The position numbers were made by a program, and so were the translations under genes. Positions 57,657 to 64,000 of a stretch of DNA of 64,000 bases are shown piece after piece. The stretch's first letter is position 1. The number at the start of each line of letters is the position of its first letter. Under the pieces are notes generated by a model. It ran no database searches, had not been told where the DNA came from, and worked only from the letters and a program-made list of their open reading frames with translations. The stretch comes from DAOTWC01 sp048499435 (GTDB lineage Bacteria > Chloroflexota > Anaerolineae > Aggregatilineales > Phototrophicaceae): positions 58,338-122,337 of the forward strand of contig JASNZW010000010.1 in assembly GCA_048499435.1 (NCBI GenBank), given 5' to 3'.

Positions 57657-59162
57657 ATGGCCGATAAATATCAGGAACTGGTGGCTCACCTGGGTGAGAT
57701 CGTCAACGTTAACCGCGCCGCCGCCGTGCTGGGCTGGGACCAGCAGGTGAATATGCCCGCCGGCGGGGCCGAGGCGCGCGCCGCCCAACTGGCCACGCTG
57801 GCGCGGATGGCGCACGAACAGTTTACGTCCGACACTACCGGCAGCCTGCTGGCCGCCGCCGCCCGCGAAGTCGGCAGCGCCGCTTACGACTCTGACGAGG
57901 CCAGCCTGGTGCGCGTGGCGCAGCAGGACTATGACGAGCAGATACGCCTGCCGGCGGCGCTGGTGGCTGACATAGCGCGCGAGACGGCGCTGGCGCATAA
58001 CGTGTGGGCGCGGGCGCGGCAGGATAACAACTTCGCCGCCTTCCTGCCGGCGCTGGAGCGCATCTTCGAGCTGGTGCAGCAGGTCGCTGAGCACCTGGGC
58101 TACCAGGATCACCCCTACGACGCGCTGCTCAACCAGTACGAGCGCGGCATGACGACCGCCCAGGTGCGCGCGATCTTCGACAGCCACAAGCCGGCGCTGG
58201 TCGAGCTGGTCGCCGCCGTGAGCGCCAGCGCCGCGCGCGTGGACGACAGCGTTCTGCACCAGCCGTTCGACGTTGAGAAGCAGAAAGCCTTCGCCCTGGA
58301 CGTGATCCGCGCTTACGGTTTCGACTTCGAGCGTGGGCGGCAGGATGTGGCGGTACACCCCTTCTGCACACACTTCTCGCGCAGCGATGTGCGCATCACC
58401 ACCCGCTTCTACCCCGATTTCCTCAACCCGGCGCTGTTCGGCATGCTGCACGAAACCGGCCATGCCATGTACGAGCAGGGCATCGGCAGCCAGCTTGACA
58501 GCACGCCGCTGGGCGGCGGCACGTCGCTGGCCGTCCACGAGTCGCAGTCGCGCCTGTGGGAAAACCTGGTGGGCCGCAGCCGCGCTTTCTGGTCGTGGGC
58601 GCTGCCGCGCCTGCAGCAGACCTTCCCCAGCCAGCTTGGCAGCGTGGACCTGGACACGTTCTACCGCGCCATCAACAAGGTCGAACGGTCGTTTATCCGC
58701 GTCGAGGCGGACGAAGCCACCTACAACCTGCACATCATGCTGCGCTTCGACCTTGAGACCGCCGTGCTGGCGGGCAAGCTGCGCCCGGCGGACCTGGCGC
58801 GCGAGTGGAACGACCGCTTCGAGGCCCTGTTCGGCATCCGCCCGCCCAACGACGCGCAGGGCGCGCTGCAGGATGTACACTGGTCGGCGGGCATCATGGG
58901 CTACTTCCCGACGTATGCGCTCGGCAACCTGCTGTCGGTGCAGTACTACAACAAGCTGACACAGGACCACCCGACAATCGCCGACGAGATCGCTGCCGGG
59001 CAGTTCGACACGCTGCGCGGCTGGCTGACCGCTAAAATCTACCAGCACGGGCGCAAATTCACGTCCGACGAGCTGACGCGGCGCGTCACCGGCGAGGGCA
59101 TCCAGGCGCGCGATTACGTCGCCTACCTGCAGGCCAAGTTCGGCGAGATTTACGGGCTGTAA
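57657..59162 (+). CDS. M32-family (Taq-type) carboxypeptidase
   Basis: 501 residues, the standard M32 length. Zinc-binding HETGH lies at 265-269, within GMLHETGHAMYEQG, with the third ligand Glu about 27 residues later in AVHESQSRLWENLVGRS. DVAVHPFCTHFSRSDVRITTRF is a further family hallmark. It removes C-terminal amino acids from peptides in the cytoplasm. It lies 78 bases after glucokinase. No processing signals are present. Confidence 0.95.
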   Translation: MADKYQELVAHLGEIVNVNRAAAVLGWDQQVNMPAGGAEARAAQLATLARMAHEQFTSDTTGSLLAAAAREVGSAAYDSDEASLVRVAQQDYDEQIRLPAALVADIARETALAHNVWARARQDNNFAAFLPALERIFELVQQVAEHLGYQDHPYDALLNQYERGMTTAQVRAIFDSHKPALVELVAAVSASAARVDDSVLHQPFDVEKQKAFALDVIRAYGFDFERGRQDVAVHPFCTHFSRSDVRITTRFYPDFLNPALFGMLHETGHAMYEQGIGSQLDSTPLGGGTSLAVHESQSRLWENLVGRSRAFWSWALPRLQQTFPSQLGSVDLDTFYRAINKVERSFIRVEADEATYNLHIMLRFDLETAVLAGKLRPADLAREWNDRFEALFGIRPPNDAQGALQDVHWSAGIMGYFPTYALGNLLSVQYYNKLTQDHPTIADEIAAGQFDTLRGWLTAKIYQHGRKFTSDELTRRVTGEGIQARDYVAYLQAKFGEIYGL

Positions 59163-59198
59163 AGCGGCCGCGCCGCAGACCAGCGAAGAACAGAGCAG

Positions 59199-60515
59199 AT
59201 GACGAGACCGACAAGCACAGTGCGCCTTTCGCTGCTGGCCGCCGCGCTGCTGGCGCTGGCGGCCTGCGCCCCGGCGACGAGCGCGCCGATCACGCCGGCG
59301 GCGGTTCAGGCGGCCAGCGCCACGCCGCCGCCGACCGCGGCCAGCACGCCGCTGCCGGCGATCACGGCGACGCCGGCCCCGCTGACGCTGGCCGTGTGGT
59401 GGCCTGAGCCGCTGGCCCCGCTGGACAACGCCGCCGCCGCCGACCTGCTCTCAGAGCAGATCAGCGGCTTTCAGGCGGCCCAGGGCGGCGCTGTGCAGGT
59501 GGACCTGCGCCTCAAACGCGAGGGCGACCTGGGCGGCATCATGGCGACGCTGCACGCCGCCAGCCCGGTCGCGCCGGGCGCGCTGCCCGACCTCACGCTG
59601 ATGCAGCGCAGCGATATGCTGATCGCGGCGAAGGACGCGCTGATCTTCCCGCTGGAAGGGCTGGTGTCGTCGGTGGTGCTGGGCGACCTGTTCGAGCCGT
59701 CGCTGCGGCTGGGCCAGGTGGACGGCACGCTGTACGGCGTGCCCTACCTGCTGACGGTGGATCACATGGCGTACCAGGGCGCGGCGGACAGCGCCGCGCT
59801 GTCGTGGCGCTTTGACGACGTGCTGGCGCGCGGCAGGCCCTACGCTTTTCCGGGCGGCGCTGAAGCCGGCATTAACCGCACACTGTTCAGCCAGTACCTT
59901 GACGCGGGCGGCAGCCTGAACGCCGACGGCCTGCTCGAAATTGACGCCGACGCGCTGCTGACGGTGTTCAGCTACTACGAAGCGGCGGCGGCGGCGGGCA
60001 TCCTCAGCCCGGCGGCGCTGGCGTACATCCGCCCGGCTGATTACCGCGCGGACCTGGTGAGCGGCGTGCTGGACGCAGGCGTAACCAGCTCAACGCTGTA
60101 CCTGACGCTGCTGGACGAAGGCGCGGCGCTGCGCTTCGGGCCGCTGCCGACGGCGTCCGGGGTGGGGGCCAGCGCGCTGGGCGGGTGGGTCTGGGTGCTG
60201 ACGGCCGCCAGCGCGGACCAGCAGGCGCTGGCGGCGCGCTTCCTCAACTGGATGATGGCCGCCAGCCGCCAGGGGCAGTACGCGCAGACGGTCAACATGC
60301 TGCCGTCACAGCGCGCGGCGCTCCAGCAGTGGCCGGCCACACCCTACACGGCCTTCGCGCGCGAGCTGCTGGCGCAGGCCATCCCCTACTGGGCGGACAA
60401 CACCAGCAGCGCCGCCGCCCGCGCGCTGCAAACGGCGATGGCGGAGGTTATCAGCGGGCAGAAAAACGCGGCGGCAGCGGTTGAAAGTGTGCTGGACCTG
60501 GTGGCGGATCAGTGA
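59199..60515 (+). CDS. ABC transporter extracellular solute-binding lipoprotein
   Basis: 438 residues. The signal peptide ends in the lipobox LLALAAC (Cys about 25), followed by a Pro/Thr-rich linker and an SBP_bac_1-like body (LTLAVWWPEPLAPLD, LTLMQRSDMLIAAKDALIFPLEGLV). It is anchored to the outside of the membrane and should present a sugar or related solute to a permease. No permease genes adjoin, so the partner transporter lies elsewhere; the orphan ATPase at 22775 is a candidate. The 3' end overlaps the convergent response-regulator gene by 7 bases. Confidence 0.82.
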   Translation: MTRPTSTVRLSLLAAALLALAACAPATSAPITPAAVQAASATPPPTAASTPLPAITATPAPLTLAVWWPEPLAPLDNAAAADLLSEQISGFQAAQGGAVQVDLRLKREGDLGGIMATLHAASPVAPGALPDLTLMQRSDMLIAAKDALIFPLEGLVSSVVLGDLFEPSLRLGQVDGTLYGVPYLLTVDHMAYQGAADSAALSWRFDDVLARGRPYAFPGGAEAGINRTLFSQYLDAGGSLNADGLLEIDADALLTVFSYYEAAAAAGILSPAALAYIRPADYRADLVSGVLDAGVTSSTLYLTLLDEGAALRFGPLPTASGVGASALGGWVWVLTAASADQQALAARFLNWMMAASRQGQYAQTVNMLPSQRAALQQWPATPYTAFARELLAQAIPYWADNTSSAAARALQTAMAEVISGQKNAAAAVESVLDLVADQ

Positions 60516-60871
60516 ACGCCGGCGCTGAGCAGCGCCGCTTTCAGCTCGTCCAGCCTGATCGGCTTCATCAGGTAGCCGTTGGCCCCGGCGGCCTCGGCCT
60601 CTTTGGTCAGCGGCGGCGACATGGCTGAGATCATCACAATGGGCAGATGGGCGGTGTCGGGCCGGGCGCGCAGCTCGCGGCAGATGTCAATGCCGCTGCC
60701 GTCGGGCAGCATGATGTCGAGCAGGACGGCGTCCGGCAGGTCATAGGCCAGCCGGTCAAGCGTCTGGCTGCGGCTCAGCGTGCCAACCGACTCGTGGCCG
60801 ATCAGCCGCAGAAAGGCCGCCAGCATATCCAGCGTGAGCTGTTCGTCGTCCACCACCAGGATTCGCGCCAT
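60509..60871 (-). CDS. Single-domain response regulator (CheY-like receiver)
   Basis: 120 residues from MARILVVDDEQLTLDML with a GGAAG-type site upstream. The acidic pocket VDDEQ, phospho-acceptor Asp in VLLDIMLPDG, conserved VMISAM and Lys in LMKPIRL are all present. There is no output domain, so signalling would be by protein contact. No histidine kinase is nearby. It is convergent with the solute-binding lipoprotein gene. Confidence 0.9.
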   Translation of the reverse strand: MARILVVDDEQLTLDMLAAFLRLIGHESVGTLSRSQTLDRLAYDLPDAVLLDIMLPDGSGIDICRELRARPDTAHLPIVMISAMSPPLTKEAEAAGANGYLMKPIRLDELKAALLSAGVH

Positions 60872-60949
60872 AGCGTTCAGCTTCCGTGTGTGCTTCCGGG
60901 TCAATACGCGCCGCTGCCGATTATACCCCGCGCGCGCCCGCGCCGTTCA

Positions 60950-62101
60950 TCACACCTTTTTCTCATAGAAACGGTGTGTTTTGTAGATGGTGGAGCCAAA
61001 GCTGAGGGCGATGCTCACCATGTTCTCATTGACTTCCAGAATCCAGCCTGAATCGGAATGGTTGATGTAGCCGCTGTTGAGCAGTGCCTCCAGCACGTGG
61101 TAGTACAGCACCGCGTCCACGCCCTTGTTGCGAAACTCCGGCTTCACGCCCATCAGCGGGATGCGCGCCCACTCGATAACCGGCCGCACCTTCCAGAACC
61201 ACAGCGCGCGCAGCAGCGACCACACCTCCGGCACGCCGGGGCGCGGCCGGGCGCGGGCCAGCACCTGGTTGAAATCAGGGATGCCCAGGATGAAGCCCGC
61301 CGGCACGCCGTCTACCTCGGCGAAGAAGGCGAAAGCGGGGTCGAAGAACTGGCCCAGGCTGGCGACCAGCGCGTCCAGCTCTTTGGGCGTCATCGGCACG
61401 AAGCCCCAGTTGGCCACCCAGGCGGCGTTGTACAGCTCTTTGAACAGGTCGAACTCGGCTTTCAGGCGCCGGCGCTCCACCGGGCGCACGGTGATCTTGT
61501 TGCGCTTCATGACGGTCTGCGTCAGCCGCTTGAGACGCTCGCCGGTGGCGTGTTCCTGCGATCCCTGACGGCTGAGATGGAAGCTGTAAACGTCCATCGC
61601 CTTGACCAGGCCCGCCCCCTCCACCAGCCGCTGATAGTAGGGGTAGTTGTAGGGCATGAGCAGCACCGGGCGCGTGAAGCCGTCCACCAGAATGCCGACA
61701 TCCTCGTGCGTGGTGAACGTTTGCGGGCCGCGCAGGGTGTCGCAGCCGCGCGCCCTGACCCACTCAGCGGCGGTGTTGAGCAGGGCGCTGGCGGCTTCCT
61801 GGTCGTCGTAGACCTCGAACGCGCCGAACCAGCCGGTCTGCTCATTGTGAAACTCGTTATGGCGGCGGTTGATGTAAGCGGCGACCGTGCCGACGATCCG
61901 TTCGCCGCGCCAGGCGGCGAAGTAGTCGCCCGTCATGTATTCCCAGGACGGGTTTCGCTGCTGATCCAGCAGGTCGCGGCGCATTGAGAGCAGCGGCGGA
62001 ACCCAGTTGGGATCGCCGCGATACAGCGTCCAGGGGAACTCGAAGAAGGCCTTGAAGTCGGCACGGGTTTCGACCTTGCGAACAGCGACAGGCTGGGACA
62101 T
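60950..62101 (-). CDS. GNAT-like N-acyltransferase-related protein
   Basis: 383 residues. Contains a GNAT-type segment AFFAEVDGVPAGFILGIPDFNQ and a second alpha/beta region; WTLYRGDPNWVPPLL at the N-terminus is characteristic of a widespread bacterial family annotated as hypothetical or GNAT-related. Probable soluble transferase; acceptor unknown. It is the last minus-strand gene before the tRNA-Asn locus, with 111 bases between its start and the tRNA. Confidence 0.75.
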   Translation of the reverse strand: MSQPVAVRKVETRADFKAFFEFPWTLYRGDPNWVPPLLSMRRDLLDQQRNPSWEYMTGDYFAAWRGERIVGTVAAYINRRHNEFHNEQTGWFGAFEVYDDQEAASALLNTAAEWVRARGCDTLRGPQTFTTHEDVGILVDGFTRPVLLMPYNYPYYQRLVEGAGLVKAMDVYSFHLSRQGSQEHATGERLKRLTQTVMKRNKITVRPVERRRLKAEFDLFKELYNAAWVANWGFVPMTPKELDALVASLGQFFDPAFAFFAEVDGVPAGFILGIPDFNQVLARARPRPGVPEVWSLLRALWFWKVRPVIEWARIPLMGVKPEFRNKGVDAVLYYHVLEALLNSGYINHSDSGWILEVNENMVSIALSFGSTIYKTHRFYEKKV

Positions 62102-62172
62102 AGCGCGATCCTTCGACGCGGTTTAACACTGGGCGCAATCATACCCCCAGGGGGCGGCGGCGCAAAATTGCC

Positions 62173-62201
62173 TTGACACGGCCGGGCGGGTTTGCTATAG
62201 T
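62173..62201 (+). promoter_or_regulatory. Consensus promoter of tRNA-Asn
   Basis: -35 TTGACA (62173-62178), 17-bp spacer, -10 TATAGT (62196-62201), 11 bases before the tRNA start; one of the best promoters in the window. Confidence 0.88.
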
Positions 62202-62211
62202 GCGCATGCCT

Positions 62212-62283
62212 TCCACAGTAGCTCAACGGCAGAGCAATCGGCTGTTAACCGATGGGTTCCTGGTTCGAATCCAGGCTGTGGAG
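62212..62283 (+). tRNA. tRNA-Asn (anticodon GTT)
   Basis: 72 bases folding as a cloverleaf: acceptor TCCACAG/CTGTGGA, D arm GCTC...GAGC, anticodon stem ATCGG/CCGAT around CTGTTAA and T arm CCTGG-TTCGAAT-CCAGG. Discriminator G; CCA is not encoded. The minus-strand serine recombinase frame runs through the 3' portion. Confidence 0.96.
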
Positions 62284-63992
62284 CCTAGTTGGACGTGACT
62301 CGAACATTGTTCGGGGTAAACGCCGGGAGAAACATCCCCGGCGTTTTTTGTTGCGCGTCGCCCACGCTTCACCGGTTTATCTTTGCGCGGTTTCTCGCGC
62401 TTGATATCGTCTACCAGTGTGTTGAGGTAGCCGAACGGTGAACGCAGTTCCAAGCTTACCTTACCGTCGTGTTCCACGATGACTCGTTCAACGACTTGAC
62501 GCAGCAGTTCTTTTTGATCGCTACGCTGCAAGCCATTATACAGCGTTCCAATCTTGGTGATAATTTCCAACGCCAAGTCCAGATTATCAACGTGAACCTG
62601 GTGTTCCTGCTCCATCGTTTCAAGTGCACGCTGAATAGTTTGTCGGCGATCTTGCCATTCTGCCCACATCCCTGCCCAAATCTCATCAGAAATTCTTCCC
62701 GCAGCATAGAGTCGGGCGGTTCGCGCTTCTTCTTCATCGACTTGCTTCAAAGCGAGCTGGAACTGAGCGCGCCGATCAGGGCGTGAGTGTCCCAGATATT
62801 CCTGAAGATCTTTGGTGTAACCTGCACGGATCAGCGGAAGCAGTGCCGGATTGACTTGGATCCGGCGAACTTCGCGCTCGACTGCTGCGTCGATCACCGA
62901 ACATAGGAAGCTTGCTCCGCCTGCACCTTCAATCCGATAGTAGGGCGTGCCTCCACCACGTCGCCCAGCGTTGGAGGTTGAACCTGTCAAACGACGCAGC
63001 TTGCCCTCTGGTTGGCGATAGAAAGCTAGTCCAGTGAGCAAATAAAACTGCTTGCGCTTAACGGTTCGATGTGCGTTGCGCTTCGCTAGGATGTCTTGTC
63101 CACGCTCAAATTCTTCTGTTGTGACAATCGGTTCCCAGTTACCACGTACTGTTTTGGGCAGAACTCCGTTCTTCATACTCACAACCCAACCGGCATACGT
63201 CCAGTTATGAAAGATATTGCACAGTGAGCTAATGTTTGGCTTGCGCTTCCCATTCGCAGTTACTTCAACGAACGGTCTGCCGGTTCGGTGACGATAGCCA
63301 CGTTCGTGCAGTGTCTCGGCAATTTCTCGTACTGACATCCTGTCTTCAAGAAGCAAATCCCAAGCTTCGCGGATGACCTTAGCTCGCTCCGCATCTAGCT
63401 CGATCCACTTGTCCCAGCGCCCCAGATCAGCGCGCTTTTCAGCCTCAGTTCGCGCCGTGACGTTTCTGTATCCGTCCGGCGCATAGCTGATGTAGCCACC
63501 ACTCTTGCGCTTCGCCTGCTGACCGCCGCGTGTTCGAATGCCCAACAGAGCCGACTCGCGTCGAGCAAGCGTGAACGACAGCGCGACCAGCACGCGATCA
63601 TCCGGGTCCATCGGATCGAGATCAGGGGAGTTGGCAAACCGCACCGATACCCCGAACTCGTTCAATTCATCAATAGCTCGCAGCGCCTCCGAGTCATTGC
63701 GCCCGAATCGATCCGCACGTTCTACAATCACATGCGAGAACTTGCCGGAGCGGGCATCCGCGAGGAGCTGCTGATAGCCGACACGTTTTGGCGTTTTGCC
63801 CGTCAACACGTCCACATACTCGTCGATGACGGGTAAGTCGGAATGCGCCAGTACATTTCCTTCGATGATGGCACGCTGACGCGCCCGCGAAAGCTCCGGT
63901 TTCTGATGATCTTCGCTGCTCGTGCGCAGATAGATCGCCCAGCCGGACTGCGGCGGGGGCGCTGCCGACTTCTTTTGACGATAGCTGCTCAT
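62223..63992 (-). CDS. Large serine recombinase (integrase/resolvase family)
   Basis: 589 residues. The N-terminal resolvase domain has Arg23 and catalytic Ser25 in YLRTSSEDHQ, with IVERADRFGRN and a helix E region. A recombinase domain follows (about 165-290, GYISYAPDGYRNVTARTEAEK). The zinc-ribbon region (about 320-375) lacks Cys pairs, retaining one Cys only. A coiled-coil segment (about 400-480) is present. The C-terminal 20 residues are read from the tRNA-Asn 3' end, suggesting the frame was altered by integration there. G+C content is visibly lower than in neighbours. Confidence 0.85.
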   Translation of the reverse strand: MSSYRQKKSAAPPPQSGWAIYLRTSSEDHQKPELSRARQRAIIEGNVLAHSDLPVIDEYVDVLTGKTPKRVGYQQLLADARSGKFSHVIVERADRFGRNDSEALRAIDELNEFGVSVRFANSPDLDPMDPDDRVLVALSFTLARRESALLGIRTRGGQQAKRKSGGYISYAPDGYRNVTARTEAEKRADLGRWDKWIELDAERAKVIREAWDLLLEDRMSVREIAETLHERGYRHRTGRPFVEVTANGKRKPNISSLCNIFHNWTYAGWVVSMKNGVLPKTVRGNWEPIVTTEEFERGQDILAKRNAHRTVKRKQFYLLTGLAFYRQPEGKLRRLTGSTSNAGRRGGGTPYYRIEGAGGASFLCSVIDAAVEREVRRIQVNPALLPLIRAGYTKDLQEYLGHSRPDRRAQFQLALKQVDEEEARTARLYAAGRISDEIWAGMWAEWQDRRQTIQRALETMEQEHQVHVDNLDLALEIITKIGTLYNGLQRSDQKELLRQVVERVIVEHDGKVSLELRSPFGYLNTLVDDIKREKPRKDKPVKRGRRATKNAGDVSPGVYPEQCSSHVQLGSTAWIRTRNPSVNSRLLCR

Positions 63993-64000
63993 GCTGCCGA
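62255..64000. mobile_element. Left edge of an integrative element inserted at tRNA-Asn (partial)
   Basis: Lower G+C, a large serine recombinase reading toward the tRNA, and its frame ending inside tRNA-Asn mark a boundary near the tRNA 3' end. The element extends past the window; the other end should carry a copy of the tRNA 3' sequence as the second attachment site. Confidence 0.6.
62318..62349 (+). terminator. Intrinsic terminator after tRNA-Asn
   Basis: Stem AAACGCCGGG / CCCGGCGTTT with a 9-base loop and a T6 tract, 34 bases past the tRNA. It lies within the antisense recombinase frame, so the recombinase C-terminal codons also read this hairpin. Confidence 0.82.

Noticed and set aside
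57612..59048. 478-residue minus-strand frame over the M32 peptidase
   Set aside because: Antisense shadow of a gene with an intact HETGH site.

Overview
The window reads as chromosome from a high-GC bacterium, most likely a member of Chloroflexota (Anaerolineae-like). This is inferred from gene content: a SpoVS-type protein next to dnaA, a cysteine-free FmdB-like protein, a PspC/LiaF-type pair, NfeD plus stomatin, an M32 carboxypeptidase, several DinB-fold proteins, a double-EXXH ferritin-like protein and G+C-rich dispersed 'CTCACCCC' repeats. No rRNA or named taxonomic marker is present, so the assignment is tentative.

Layout. 1-3.5 kb: end of a sugar-binding protein, then the ATPase and permease of a ribose/galactose-class ABC importer, then the FmdB-like gene and a terminator. 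3.5-9.3 kb: a repeat cluster, an aldehyde dehydrogenase, a phospholipase-C-like protein, a P1B-4 metal ATPase behind a promoter with a palindrome in its spacer, a 51-residue membrane peptide and RdgB. 9.2-11.7 kb: dnaA, an intergenic region with five GGGATA-type motifs and a perfect hairpin (candidate oriC), and a SpoVS-family gene. 11.7-17.2 kb: HolB, a DinB-fold protein and an oppA-oppB-oppC operon without ATPases. 17.4-24.5 kb: rhomboid protease, two GtrA paralogues, a tyrosine recombinase, a degenerate CPBP protein, threonine aldolase, an orphan ABC ATPase and a ComEA-like protein. 24.5-30.3 kb: a nitrilase homologue lacking the catalytic Cys, an RluD-type pseudouridine synthase, GatB, a ferritin-like protein and an intact nitrilase. 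30.4-40.4 kb: NfeD-stomatin operon, glycosyltransferase, alginate-lyase-like protein, an operon pairing a SET methyltransferase with a deoxyribosyltransferase/TIR-like protein, a PspC/LiaF pair, DinB and a sugar nucleotidyltransferase. 40.5-42.8 kb: a small promoter-hairpin-terminator unit resembling a translation-coupled attenuator, then a prohead protease fused to an HK97-type capsid protein. 42.8-51.9 kb: envelope and sugar genes, including a membrane protein invaded in frame by the dispersed repeat. 52.3-56.5 kb: phage connector and tail-like genes. 56.5-62.2 kb: glucokinase, M32 peptidase, solute-binding lipoprotein, response regulator and a GNAT-like protein. 62.2-64 kb: tRNA-Asn with a large serine recombinase gene running into it, apparently the edge of an integrated element continuing beyond the window.

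Three themes stand out. (1) Phage structural genes (protease-capsid fusion; connector, neck, hub and fibre-like genes) sit in two blocks 9.5 kb apart among cellular genes, with no terminase, portal or lysis genes seen: a decayed prophage or a domesticated particle system. (2) One dispersed repeat family occurs at five places, as 25-bp or 30-bp tandem units plus a palindromic core; one copy lies inside a reading frame. (3) Several proteins keep their fold signature but lack catalytic or metal-binding residues (nitrilase, CPBP, FmdB, recombinase zinc ribbon).
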